From positions 18,906,749 to 18,970,748 of the forward strand of contig NC_066838.1 of NCBI RefSeq assembly GCF_001640805.2: a stretch of DNA of 64,000 bases. Direction: 5' to 3'. Below the pieces are notes generated by a model that saw nothing but the letters and a program-made list of their open reading frames with translations, made no database searches and was not told where the DNA came from. The DNA comes from Lates calcarifer (lineage: Eukaryota > Chordata > Actinopteri > Centropomidae). Position numbers and translations under genes: made by a program. Position 1 is the first letter of the stretch. Every line of letters starts with the position of its first letter. Below are positions 1-18,010 of this stretch, in pieces.

Positions 1-3000
1 TAAAACACAAGTCGGCCGCAGCCCTGCCTACGCAAACAGCCCATCAACTCTTAACTAATCATGTGGGGTCAGAAGGTGAGCGTGTCGCCGTGTCTTCACC
101 TCATCTCGAGGCAACAGGCATGTTGCACCGTACAGTCACTGCGTCGCCATGGGTAACAGGCGTGGAAGATCCACTGAGCCGCTTATGTGAGTGTAGGATA
201 TCAAAGAGCAAAGCCCCAGACCAAACACTCCAAAGGACCCATAATACCCTGCCTGGCAACCCTCGCATCACCCAGCAAACAGCCGACAGCAGCGGGCAGA
301 TTAGGGGGCTGCGTCAGGAGAGCTGTTCAGAGACTCAATGACATTCTTAAGACAACAGACAAGTCCGGGTGGTCCTGATGCACTGCCTGTGTTGGATAAG
401 TAGCAAGCTGTCGTATGTTTGTGTCAGAGTGAGTGTGTGTATGTGTGTGTGTGCGCTTGTGTGGTTTATTACTGTGGTTTGGTTCAGGGACTCCCCAATG
501 CCAATTCAATAAAATAAAACTTCAGAGATGGCTTCTGAGGGCCCTTGAGTTCTTCTTTTTCTGTACACAGTAACCGCTAAGGCAAAGTGTTAACCAGGTC
601 TGATGGAAGACCCTGAAGACTCCATTGCAGCTCTTATTGTCGATACCCCAGTTTAAGATTTCTTTTCTGAGATGCACAAGATTATTTCAATACCAACTAA
701 AGGAGGTACAGGAAGTCAATTATAAGTCTCAGAGAACATTACAGTAAGTACATGCCAGAGACTGAAGTTAAAATGCGTCATCTGTGATTTTATTGCAACT
801 GTGAAGTGTTAAGAATATGCTTGAATTGTAAACTTTGTTGCTGGGATCTACTGTGCTGTAGTATTCATTGTCTTTCAAAATACCAATAAAAAGCAACAAA
901 GATCTTGGAATGCCGCTTGGAATGACATGAACATTTTCAAGGAGACAATAGCTGAATGGTATTTCAGGTTAGGTTAAGAGTGAACTTTCAAATACGAATT
1001 TAAAGTAAAAAATGTTTTTTTCCCAGAACGAGCAGTTACTCCCAGTTCTTTCTTTCTATATTCAGTTCAACTTAATGGCTGTTCTATCTCTTTCATGTTT
1101 TTATTTTTATGACAGTGAGCTTTGACGTTTGGTGGGGTTATTGTCAATAATGGATTGTGATGCAACATTTGTGAGTTTTAAAAGAGAGCATTACAATCTC
1201 TCTTTGAAAAACCTTGGGGCTGTTCTCTTTCTTTCACTCTCAATGACTTATGAGCTGAATACTACCTCAACACTTACTGGTTCTAGCAGTGTACTGCAGT
1301 AGCGATTGTTTCAACAGTGAACTGTTGTATGACTGTGGTGTCTTTCAGCATAGGCACAGAATTTCTCTGATCAGGTATTTTTTTCTGTGATACTGTAGAG
1401 TGTCCCCAACTGGTGGACTAAGGGAGAGAAGGGGTGGGGTGTCTTGTGATTGTGACTGGCACAGAGTGCAGTTGACTTTTTCACAGCACTTGACAAAACA
1501 CCTCTTGCCAACACCCTCACCCTCCTGTCACTGTTCTGGCAGCGGGGAAAGACTAAAGCAGGCAAGGGGAGGTGAGAGGAGAGAGTAGAAGTGACAGGAA
1601 ACTTCATCACTGTAACTTTGTGAGGATAGTCAAGGAAGGAGGCCAATGAAGCACTGCAGTAAGTCCTGCACAGAGATACCCCAGATGGCATGATTGTAGG
1701 TCTCCCATCCCATACATTATGAGATACACTCATTGTTGCGGTATACTGTATATATAAACAAACAAAGGAGATAAATAACTTTTTTTTTTATTTATTTATT
1801 TTTTTTTAGTTTATCTCATCTATCCGCATCACAGAAATAATGCAAAGCATGCGTGCAGCCCCAAATAAGCACCCAAACCCTTCACATCCAAACACCCTTT
1901 GCCGCCTTGAAAAATAGGCCAGTCTCTGATAGGCATGATGAAATATTAATCATCAACATTAAAGACAAATTCCCCAAACTTTATATTTCTGGGACACGTT
2001 GAAAGATCTATGGGGTTTATTGCACACGCTAAATATTTGCATAATGGCCTGCATTCTCAACAAAATGGCTTTTATGTTATCCCACCACTGAAATGGGTGA
2101 TTTATGAAAGGAGTGGGTAAAAGTGCTCTGCTCATTGTGGCTCCAAAACCTCCACTAAAGTTTATCATCAATATCCATGATGTGGTGATGTGGAAATGCA
2201 CTTAAACACGGTGGAATACAGTTAGAGAATATCAATCTATTACAGGCCACTATCATCAATACACCACCATCAGTAGAGAATCTTAATGCAGCGGGGGATG
2301 CCGAGTCAGGAAAGGCCTCTGATTTACAACGGGGCATGTCTATGCTTTATCACTGCTGCTGTAGAAAATAGCTCCTGAGACTAAATAATCCTTCATTCTT
2401 TCTCCTCTCCGAATCATTCTCTCAACACTTTTTCCTCTCTCCATTTTTCGTCTCAGAGTCTGGTGGTGGTCCAGTCATCAGCTCCTCTCCCCTCTTTGTT
2501 GTCTTTTTGCTCAACACCTCCTTTATGTCTATTCTTTTTTTTCTTCCTCTGCCCTCTTTCTGTACATTTCCTGCTGCGTGTGATGTAGCAGCTCTCTGAT
2601 GAGCTCTATGGCTGACATATGCTTACCGCCATTGCTAACTCATCATTATAAGGGTCTTAATAGCCCCCAGGGCAAATGCTAATACTAACTCCTCTGCTTC
2701 TACCTTAAAGAGCCGAGTCTACTGTACTGCTGATACCGCCTCATCTGCTTTCCCCTGCAGTTGCAGAGCTAAGCACCTTATCTACCCAACAGGCCTGTGC
2801 TCTCATCACCACTGATAGGAAAGCACATATACTGAATAATTCTGACACCTGAAGCCACACTGACACCTAGAAAGATTTTTCAGAACGCAAAACTAGAAAG
2901 CAGACAAACTGACTTCACTTTGTGACCATTTTCACTCCCCTAAACAAATGCATGTCTCTGCCACATCAAATAAAACTTTGACTCTTGAGACTTTCATTCC

Positions 3001-3749
3001 AACCATGCAAATAATAAATCAAATTCTTTCAGTCAGTCAGTGAGAAATACTGCTGCCACCTCAGCTGTTCCGCCCACACATCTGAACATTCAGTGGCACT
3101 GAGAGAAATAACCACATTAGGAGAGTTAGACTGAGAGGGAGTAGAATAAACTGAGATAAACTTTTTAACAACACTAAATCCCACTTAACTAATTCATTTA
3201 GTGATAATGTTGCTGAATTTCACCACCAGTGGTATGATACATGACATACAGTACATTACTTTGGGCTTTTAAACTTTACCTTGCTCCCAATAATGACCCT
3301 CTGTAATGTAATCATCATTCTAAATATCATAATCATGACAACAATCATTAACGATTTGCTGGCTCCAGTTTTCTTGCTGATGAAAGTCAATGATATAGAT
3401 TTGTTTTTGTGTGTGTGTGCATCCCCTACAAGGAAATGAGTAAGTGCCCTTTGTACCTCACAACCCTCCCTCACTGTCCTTGTGTAAATCTTCCTGTGTA
3501 GCAACATAACACAGTGTAACAGTCATTTCCTTTCTCCTTTCCTCTTTCCATTGCTCCCTGTCTTTTATGCTCCCCTCCACCTTTTCATCCTTCCCTCTCT
3601 TCTTGAATGTCTTCTTCTTTATATCTGTTTTTTAAACTCTTTCTCCTGCAACATATTCATCATTTCGACCCTCTTCCCTGGACCCCAAAACCCTCTCCTC
3701 CCTAAAAGCTGTTCCCCTTTTCCCCACTTCCTCATTTGTAGCAACTCAC
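1..3749 (-). other. Intron 3' of exon E (partial)
   Basis: This is the intron that follows exon E; its 3' end is beyond the window. I see no further cadherin exon: nothing reads as the expected EC3 start (a GEVPEN-like motif) on the minus strand. Contents are a GT-rich tract near 429-455, a T-rich tract at 1778-1808, and pyrimidine-rich stretches around 2395-2570 and 3525-3740. Short open frames here have no recognisable protein features. The intron is unnamed because its acceptor is not seen. Confidence 0.7.
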
Positions 3750-3887
3750 AGTTCTGGAGGTCAGCATTGGAGGATTGTCATTGATGTCCGTGACAGTGAT
3801 GATGGCGGTGGCTGTGTTGGATAGGCCGAAGTTGAGGTTGCCCTCCATGTCCGTGGCTTGCACGATGATGGTATACTGGGACACTTT
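3750..3887 (-). CDS. cdh4: cdh4 exon E (end of EC2)
   Basis: A 46-codon exon, phase 0 at both ends, encoding mature residues 182-227. It starts [10 protein letters not shown] straight after the LDRE that ends exon D. It contains [20 protein letters not shown], the F and G strands of EC2, and then the calcium-binding DINDN motif of the EC2-EC3 linker. The acceptor reads tttaacag and the donor GTGAGTT. The wording matches R-cadherin ([17 protein letters not shown]) much better than N-cadherin (EGNPTYGL). The linker is followed by PPMLTSRT where classical cadherins usually have PPEF; the calcium ligands themselves are intact. The exon is downstream of exon D across a 3.7-kb intron. Confidence 0.92.
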
Positions 3888-5649
3888 CTGTTAAAGGCAG
3901 AAACAGAGAAGATGAGAGTGTGCAGTTATTCTTCTGCAGCTTTCTCTTCCTCCAGTCTACAGTGGCAGCCACATACTGTGATTCCTGGAGGGAAAAAAAA
4001 AAAAAAAAAGCTGAGCCTGTGTTCTGTTCTGTAGTCACTGTCCGTGGTCTTATTTGAAACACAGAATCGCAAGGGTGAAGTCTTTCATTCAACTGAATTG
4101 AAACCTCCTCAGTGGAAAGTATCCAGACTTCACACCATCTGCAAAGGCAGCACTGGGAAGCCTCCCCATGGGTGTGTCATCAAAGACATTACTTATTCAC
4201 TGCCCCTGATGGACAGATGTGAAGACAATGATCCAACTGACAGAGATTAATAGAACATTGGTGGAGAAATAATATGAGAGAATGATAAATGCCATTTCAT
4301 CTTTTAAAATGACACAGTGTCACTTCACTGGGAGCTGAAATATGGTTCTCTTATTTGTATTTTCGTACTTGGGTGCATTTGCAGGCTTTTGGCTGTGCTG
4401 CTCCCTTCCCATTCTCCTTCCCTCCATGCCTATTCCTCCTCTCTTCGCCGGCATCCCCTGTCTCTTTTTCTGTCCCAGGGTGCGGTTAATGGGCTGCAGG
4501 AAGGATGGAGCTCAGGAGCCGACTGTCTGGGTAATGTGTCTCGTCACTGAGATTCCCAATTACATTCCCAGTGTCTCTCTCACCTGCTAATTACCAAGTA
4601 AATATCCCAATTAGGCCAGGACGCCACATCAGGAGGATTAGACAGCTCCTCTCAGTTCCTCTCATCTTGATGCTAGATGAGATGCTGAACTCCAACCTTG
4701 TACACACATACTCATTAACACCCATATGTGCACACACAAGCACCCACAAAACACACCCTAAACACACACACGCACACACTCCATATCTTGTTTAGAAGCA
4801 GTGCTTGCCTGACTGTCCCATCAGCCTGTGTACAGCGTGTACACAACACTCTCACTAATTAGACAAGGGAGTAATTATGTAGAGCTCCTCTGAACCTCTC
4901 AGCATTGCAACAACACCACAGCATACCCAGGTTCCTCTGGAGGACTGAGGTCTGTTACTGTCAACAAGCTTTTAAAAGTCCACTGCAGACCAATGGAAAC
5001 CTTTAGAAGAGAATCAGTGTGGGAGTTTATAAAGGAGAGGAAGAAGACATTTCAGAGGTAAAGAACAGAGGAGAGGATAAGAGACAGCAGGGGATGCAGC
5101 TGAGGCACATGGGAGGAGGACTACCAAAAATAGATGCCTGTGTTTTATTTTTATTTATTTTTTTCTTTTTTTGTAGCACCTAACACCTCCAACACCCTAG
5201 CCCAAGAAGACGCAGGGAGAGACATAAACTTTCAAAGTTTCAAAGGGCCAAAGTGCTGACTAAAAGTGGACCAGGGAAGCATTGCAGTGTGCTGTGTAGC
5301 ATCGTCCTATGAAGTTTATGTACAGTATAGAAGCTCTGAAGCCTGCAAGGCTTAAGTCTTCTCATCTGCTCTTGACAAAAATTACATGGAAACAGGAGTA
5401 TGTACTTGCATACTACAGGAACTATGTGTAAGCTTGCAGGCATGAGTATGTTCATAGAATATATGTAAATATATTTTGAGTGACAGTAAATAATCTAGAG
5501 AAATAGATGCATGTGATCGTGTTTATGCCTGTGCATGCACAGCATGTGTGTGTTCTCATGCGTTTGCCTTTGTGAGAGCCAATTTGAGTTCTAGGCTTAG
5601 AGAGCAAAGTCATCCTCACCTCTTTTATGGGCTGTTTCAGTGTTAATTG

Positions 5650-5712
5650 TTGGTTTTAAGGTTAGGTTAGAATTAGGTTTAAGTTAAGATTAGCTTAGAG
5701 GTTAAGGTTGGG
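5650..5712 (+). repeat. Degenerate GGTTA-rich simple repeat
   Basis: The stretch repeats variants of GGTTAGGTTAG, GGTTTAAGTTAAG and GGTTAAGGTTG. This resembles the interstitial GGTTAG-like simple repeats often found in fish introns. It is too irregular to be a true telomeric array. Confidence 0.5.
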
Positions 5713-7290
5713 CACATAGCTGTGATGCTTAAAGCTCCAAAAGGTTAGAAAAGCAGACTTGGAACCACTCTTTCACTTTTTGTACCCAAGATAACATCCC
5801 ATTTATGCCTGATATTAACATGCTATGTGGATATGTTACCAGGTAATGATATCTATTTATGGCTTTTATGCTAAAAAGCACTCTCCCTATTGTATTCTGT
5901 CCTTATTGTGATTGGGTCTCAAAGTGGAAATTAGATTGGTGCAGCTGATGGATTTGTCAACTCTACGGGCTTTACTTTTTCCTTGCTGAGGTAAGGTGTA
6001 GTCTGCAGCTTTTTGCCAAGCTTGGATGAGAGGAAGAGGCAGAGTTAGGTGAGCTTTCATCTTGTTGGGTAAATGTTTTTCTTCAGAATATGGCCAATCC
6101 ATACAGAATGCATTTACAAATGGCTGAGATCTGATCGCAATGCAAGCACAGATGTGATCTGGTCGACTCATCATGCATTTACACAATGCATTTAGGGCTG
6201 CAATTAACAGTTATTTTCAACAGAGCCTATGAGACATCTTCAAATTGATTATGCTGTCCAAAACCCAAAGATATCCCACATAATTTACAATCAATTTTCA
6301 AACAATTGTTTCAAAACTATGTGAACTGAAATACATCTCTCTGTATCTACATAGGACACTGAGTGTAAATGGGGTCTAAATCATGGTCAAGAAAGTCAAA
6401 AAACAGAGCTTGCCACTCCCTCATCACTACCAGCACTGGAGCTGCTCTCTGGCCAGCCTATGACATGGGGCTGTAATAGGCAGCTTGTGGATGTAAATGT
6501 GTGTTAACTATGTGACTATAAACAGGGAGCTCCTGAAAAAAAGGAGAACACTGCTCTCAGTGATATTACCCTGGATAAATGTAGGTAATAAAAAAGGCTA
6601 CGGGCTAGGGAATGAATTGGGTCAATATGAGTCCTCTATAGTACAAAGGTACAAAGATGCTTGTGCGTGTGTGTTTAGGGGTGGTAGGAGTTAAATCCTA
6701 CATTAGAGGTGACTGGCTGGATTAGAAGGGCACAGATAAAACAAAGCAAAAATAAGCTGCAGAGGTTCAGCTGAGACATTTTTACTCCATGTTCCCCTTA
6801 TACATCTCCCTCTCCCTCTGGCATGCTCATGTCTCATGTCCATCACCCTATCTTCTTTGCCAAATTCACACTCACCCTCATTGTAATACCCCGTCTGCCC
6901 AGCTCTGTTTTTGTTCTATTGCTCCCTACAGTTTCCATTTTTTTCCCCTCCATTGCCTGTGTTTTATCGAGTGTAGATGTGATTATATGGGCTTTTGTGT
7001 TTGTCTGACAGGTGTCAAGGGCATTCTATCTCAGATATTTCCACTCTATCTTTACTACACAAACACACACACATCCACACACACAACACAATGTGAGCAG
7101 CCCACTGCAGCGTGATGTGTTGTTAATAGGTCTGTCACTGGTGACAGTTTGGGACGATGATCTGTCTCCGAGATTTCTTTGCAGAGTTGTCACTGGCACA
7201 TCCATGTCGCAAGAATAAACACATTTGGATCTTGTCACAACTTTTATAGCTCCATAAACAAGGTGACCGCGGAAGCAGGCAATTTAGTGT

Positions 7291-7310
7291 AAAAAAAAAA
7301 AAAAAAAAAA
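7291..7310 (+). repeat. A20 homopolymer
   Basis: Twenty consecutive A residues in the intron between exons D and E. No retroposed sequence with flanking duplication was recognised on its 5' side, so I treat it as a simple repeat. Confidence 0.8.
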
Positions 7311-7598
7311 GATGACTTGATGTGGGTGTGTGTCTGTGTGGTGACAAATGGCTACAAAACATTTGTAAGTCACATCTCAAAATGTCATCAGAGTAAACAA
7401 TGCTGTTAGGGACTGTTCCATAAACAAAGATAAAGGTGTACCTTCTAACCAGCTATAGTGTATTCAGACTGTGTGCACAGTTTTAATAACAAAAACCATT
7501 ATACAATCCTTATTTGTGTCGATTGATTGTTGATATGATTTTATATTTGTAGGTCTTTAACAGCCTTTTGTGAATGCTTTGGGATGGAGAAGACCAAC

Positions 7599-7771
7599 CT
7601 CTCGATCAAGACCAGGTGCCACCGTCACAATGTCGCCGGTCTCGCTGTTGATGGTGAACATGTTAGGGATGGGGCTGTGCGGCGTCTGGGACAGGATTCG
7701 ATAGCGCACCATTCCATTAGCGGTGGTGTTGTCGTCGGCATCGAACGCTGACAGGTGCATCACATATGTTC
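7599..7771 (-). CDS. cdh4: cdh4 exon D (EC2)
   Basis: A 173-bp exon: two bases that complete the split Gly124 codon, then 57 codons for mature residues 125-181. It begins [13 protein letters not shown], placing Asp134 and Asp136, the EC2 calcium ligands, in the expected DAD motif. It continues [16 protein letters not shown] and [18 protein letters not shown] and ends with LDRE, the second calcium-binding Glu motif. The acceptor is tttctcag and the donor GTTGGTC, a weak but usable GT site. [11 protein letters not shown] is the R-cadherin version; N-cadherin differs here. The protein acts at cell-cell junctions, where EC2 rigidifies the ectodomain through the EC1-EC2 calcium site. Confidence 0.94.
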
Positions 7772-8533
7772 CTGAGAAAGAAAAGAATTTTGCTCAACAG
7801 ATATATTTTAGCTTTAATTTGTGTTGTGAGACAGGTAACTTTTGAATGATGAAATAACACAATCCCCATTTAGAGAAGACAAACTGAATTTGTAAGCCAT
7901 AAAATGCACCCTTACCCCACCTCAATACACTCAGGGGTTTTTGCTGCTACAGCCTTACATGGTCTGGTGGGACCAACATCTTGTGGTGGCTAATGTTACC
8001 TCAGGTTAGCTAACTATTGTTGTGTAACTGAAATTACTAAAGCAGTTTGATGACTTCATGACTGTTTTCTAGTTGAGATATTTTACACTATGTTTTAAAA
8101 TGTCACAGATAAACATTTAAATGGCTTTATATCACGCATAAGAACCAACTGGCTGGAAGTAAAGGGAAGGATTTCGGGAAATTATTCCAAATTTGCCATT
8201 TGTAGCCATAGTCTCACTTTTTAACATTTACATTGTAATTGTTACCTTAAAATAAATTACTCAGTCCCCACGTTACTTTGATCATTTTGTGCTATCATGC
8301 CTTTTATTGGATAGTTTAAAGCTAAACATAAGTATTATTGATATTTTTTATAGGCTTCAAGACAGCTATATAAACACAACAACCCTAACCCATTTATAAC
8401 TTCCCTCAGGTGTAGGCCTATTTTATTGAGAGCCATATGGTAATGCTAGGGAACAGAAAACCCCTTCTCACAATAGCCCACATCATGTTAAGTGAATACA
8501 GAGCTGGGAAGCTTCAGGTGCAGTTATGTACTG

Positions 8534-8930
8534 GAGAACATAGGACCCTGGGATCATAGAAACTTTTGTCATGTTCCCATTATGTGGCATATAAATCTGG
8601 GGAACATAGGACCCTGGGAACAACTACAAACAGGAGTAAGCACAGACATATAGTAGATGCAGATATGAGACAACATTTAATAACTACATAACTCACGTTA
8701 TATTTTGTATTTACTGATGACAGATATTGATAAACCTTAATCTCATTTTCCTGTTATTGATTAGTTAGATATGGACATAAACATAGCTAGTAAGCTATCT
8801 AGATGTTTGGCAACACTTGCTTGAACTGATTAATACAGATTTATGCCTGCCTTACAATTGTTGTAAGCATATTCTGTAAATGACAATCACTCCAACTTAA
8901 AGGACAAGTAAGCACAGACATAAAGTATAT
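8534..8930 (+). repeat. Local direct repeats (GGAACATAGGACCCTGGGA and CACAGACATA)
   Basis: The phrase gaacataggaccctggga occurs at about 8537-8554 and again at about 8602-8619. A second phrase, aagcacagacata followed by agta(g/t)atgcagat, occurs at about 8638 and about 8909. The spacing suggests a degraded interspersed repeat with internal duplications. I do not recognise its family with confidence. Confidence 0.45.
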
Positions 8931-9701
8931 GCAGATGCAGTTCAGTTGCAGAGAATAACCCACCCTCCTTCCATGAAGACACCTCTTGTTTGCTTTCCTG
9001 CCTCCACACAGTCATATAACTCCGTGGCATCACTGCCTGTCACCCAATCTCTCCATCTCTCCCTCTCCTTCTTGCTCTCCCTCACTCGTAGCTGATTCTA
9101 ATTGCCAGAGATAGTGATATCATGCCAGTGACAGCCCCTGTCCGAGGATAATTGTAACCGCAGCTCCCATTTCAAACTTCATTACATTTCAAAGCAACAT
9201 TTGTCAATGACTCGGCCAGAGGGAGCACTCTAAAGGCCTCTCAGCGAGAGAAGAAATAAAAGCCAGTAGCAAGAGAGGGAGGGAGAGGAAAAGAGAGAGA
9301 TAGAGGACAGACTCCATATTTGGTTAGATTCCAAGTGGAGTGACTATCAGTCCTCCACCTCACTTTTCTTCTAGAGATAGAGGGATAGAGAGAAGAAGAT
9401 GAAGAATCACAATGTGTCACACATCGGCGGGGTAATTTCATTAAGCTGCGCTCTTAGGGGGTTTAATGTGGACCCTTTGTACGGGCGTCCTAAGCTGTGC
9501 CTGACAGGATTAGGTCCCCATAATGACTCTTTAATTTGCAAACTAATTCAAGTCTGTAATTGGCCTTGCATTGAAACCACTGGAGCTCTAAATTCTAAAA
9601 GTGTCTTTTTTATGATTATTGTTTAGCTGAATGTCATGCATGCCATAGAGACCCGTCTGCTGTGTGGGGAGAGGCTAAGGGGACAGGGAAGGCAACATGG
9701 C

Positions 9702-9827
<126 letters not shown>

Positions 9828-10334
9828 GAGTGCCTGGACACCTCTTGAGATCACCCCTGGTGCTATAAACTCGGGCTCATCAGACTCACTCTCACACACA
9901 CGCATGCACACAGAGAGCTCATCTTTGTGATTCTTTTGCTCTGAGGTTAGACATAAAATGACCCAGTGGTGCTACAGCGTGGTACATTTAATCCTCAATC
10001 TCCTCTCCAGCCTGAGCACCCTCTTTGGTTTATGGCCACTGCTGCAGCCGGCTAAATGAAAAGCCACTGTGGGAGACAGATTCTCAGTCTGTCTGCTAAA
10101 TCGGGGAATGGAAAATTCTCACTTGCGTCAAAGATTCACTGGTGTAGTCATACTTTTAACGACACCGATCTCTCCTGATATACTGGTCGCTTTTCTTTAG
10201 CCCGCTCATATCTAATTCCATGACACATTTCATCAATCTTTCAAATCCTTCTAATTTTTAATTAGTACATCTTTCCTGTTATTGCTCCTGCTTCACACTG
10301 TACTTCGTGTTTTGTCTATCACTGCATCCACTTA

Positions 10335-15851
<5,517 letters not shown>

Positions 15852-16007
15852 ATGGTATGAGGAGCGATGTTCTCGATCAAGAGGTTTTGTGACGAACATC
15901 TTTCCAAGCACAGGGTCGATATTGAACACCTCATTAGGAGGTTGATCCGCTCCCACCCCAGTGATGCTGTATCGGATTGAGATGTCCTGGTCCTGGTCTG
16001 AACGAAT
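15852..16007 (-). CDS. cdh4: cdh4 exon B (EC1 core)
   Basis: A 156-bp exon, 52 codons, phase 0 at both ends, encoding mature residues 24-75. It begins [20 protein letters not shown] and continues [12 protein letters not shown], the strand C to E region of EC1. It ends [12 protein letters not shown], whose LDRE puts the calcium ligand at Glu69, exactly the classical position. The acceptor is gtgatgcag and the donor GTGAGTATC. The 156-bp length is that of the equivalent exon in other classical cadherin genes (from memory). A near-identical but frameshifted copy lies at 42264-42416. The next exon downstream, exon C, starts LRAHAV without loss of frame. Confidence 0.94.
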
Positions 16008-17370
16008 CTGCATCACAACAAAGAGCGGAAATGAGTCATCAAGTGATTATTAAACTCTCATAATGTGTTTCACAGAGCAACACACCTTTCTGCATTATTA
16101 GTTTTCAGCCTCTATGCAAGGAACTAAACTCATACAGATCCCACGGCCAGCCTGCACCTATTGGTGCAATATGTACTGCGAGGTGTTTATTATTCAAGGA
16201 CCAGTCTGTGATATACAACCCTAGAGTTTAATAATTTTGTCCTGACACAATCTAAGAAACCTGATATTACATATTATTCACTGGAAACATGCACAGGCAC
16301 ACAAACACACACGCAGCCAGGGCACCCGCACACACATTCATCACAGTCTGGCATTTCTAGCTACCACATACTCAAGGATTCCATTAGTGCTGCCACAGGG
16401 AGCGCTATGCATTCTGTTTGGCAGAATTGGACTGCTTCAAAAGAGAAATTTAAATTCAATATTTCGGGGTGGGAGAAATGAAATCAACATATATTTACTG
16501 TTAACTTTGACAGTCAGGTGGTGATTTGTACAGACTTGCTGGAGCCATGCTGGGAATACAGACGAGTTATGAACAAAAATGACAATTAGCTAGGTAAGTG
16601 AAAATATGAAGCTGTAATTGTGGTGTAATTAGGGAAGCAACAACAGGCAACATAACAATAAACACATTTTGAAGGGGGAAAAATGGGCAAGAGGAAAATA
16701 ACAGTCTCACATCCAGGGTGCACATGAGAAAAGAATTATTTAATAACTGTGGGAAATGGGAGACAGAATGTTTTCTAAGAAATAGGCCCGTATTTTTGGT
16801 TCAGCTTTTCTGGCCAGATAGACAGCTAATAGGTGCATTAAGTGCACTGCTAGGCCTGCGATTTGCACTGAAGTGCTGTGTAATTGGGACTCATCTGGAG
16901 GAATTTTTCAATTTGGTGCCCAAATAGAATCCAAACCTCCAAGCATACCATCTCTGTCCATGAACTCCATGACAACCCATGAACATCAGGTGGTGTATCA
17001 AAATGACTCAATCATGCTCTTACTCCAGTATGCAGGCACATACTGTTCGCACACATATGAACACGCTCAGGAACGGCCAACCTCTCTTCTAATCATTGAC
17101 TATTTCAGTGGAGATCCTGAGTGCACCAGAAGAGTAGGACTGTCCAAAGCTGTCTCCATCTTTCACCGCTCAAGGAACCAATTTAGCCACACTTTTGACA
17201 CACCAGGAATTCTGCCCTGCTGAGAAAAGAGCTCGAGCAACTAACAAGGACAAGGGAAGGACATACAGTATTAGACAGGTGTCATCCTGACTCTTCCTAC
17301 TGGTGGAATAAAAACCTGTCACCATCGCTGACACAGCTATTATCACTGTTTTTCTTCTCTTGCTCCTCAT

Positions 17371-17406
17371 CAGCATCAGCATCAGCATCAACATCATCAT
17401 CATCAG
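17371..17406 (+). repeat. (CATCAG)n / (CATCAT)n short tandem repeat
   Basis: Three to four CATCAG units followed by CATCAACATCATCATCAT. The second copy at about 43780-43815 is the same length. It encodes only low-complexity methionine/leucine repeats on the minus strand and is not coding. Confidence 0.8.
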
Positions 17407-17859
17407 CTCTTCTTTCAGAAAGATATGACCGAGGTGCATCTTTCTAATCAAACAAAGGACAATCAGTTATAGACACTTTAGCTGTAGGAATGCAAGAGGA
17501 GCTGTCACAACAGCCCACTAATGCTATTTTGTGCATGTCTGTATATGTGTTTTCTTTGGGGAATAGCGGGAGGAGAACGTCAGAATGCTCTGCGCATATC
17601 TCAGCGAATTACTGCTGACAGCTATGATAATTAACGAGCTGCAGGCATCGACTGCTACTACTTCAAAGAAACTCTACCCTGTTAAACACCAACAAACTAA
17701 CAAACATCCAGCTAGCAACTCAGTTGAACTCTCAATGTACTGCCATTACCCTCCTGTACAGGCAAAGCAAAGAGACTACAGCACGCTGACTCCATCTACC
17801 TCTCCTGTCGCATTAGAAAATACAAGCAATTACTACATATCCGCCTGCCAAACTGTCTC

Positions 17860-18010
17860 CCCCTCTCATTCATCCCCCTGTTCTCCTCCCCTCTTCTTGT
17901 CTCTCCATTCCTCTGCCCTCCCTTCTCCTTCTCTCTCATCTCCTCTCTTTCCTCTCATCTCTCCCCTCTGCTGTCTTCTCTCATCACTCTCTCTCTCCCT
18001 CTCTTTCTTC
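17860..18010 (+). repeat. Pyrimidine-rich tract
   Basis: About 150 bp dominated by C and T (ctctcc, tctctc, cctctc). The corresponding stretch of the second copy (near 44270-44410) is 3 bp shorter, as expected for slippage or sequencing error in such DNA. The open frame that crosses it is serine/leucine low complexity. Confidence 0.7.

Larger units (their letters stand above)
3888..7598 (-). other. Intron between exons D and E
   Basis: A 3.7-kb intron with donor GTTGGTC and acceptor tttaacag. It holds an A17 run at 3993-4009, a CA-rich tract at about 4700-4790, a GGTTA-rich tract at 5650-5710, a short CA tract around 7060-7090 and an A20 run at 7291-7310. A high-complexity stretch at about 4540-4650 has several TAATTA/CAATTA motifs and could be a regulatory element. 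No exon or RNA gene is recognised. Confidence 0.75.

Noticed and set aside
5640..5720. Interstitial telomere array
   Set aside because: Units are GGTTA-like but irregular and never give consecutive TTAGGG repeats.
7291..7310. Poly-A tail of a processed retrocopy
   Set aside because: No coding or SINE-like sequence precedes it, and no flanking duplication was found.
7557..7763. Taking the 68-residue frame starting [11 protein letters not shown] as an independent small gene
   Set aside because: It is exon D read from an internal Met with intron attached at its end; the splice-bounded exon is 7599-7771.
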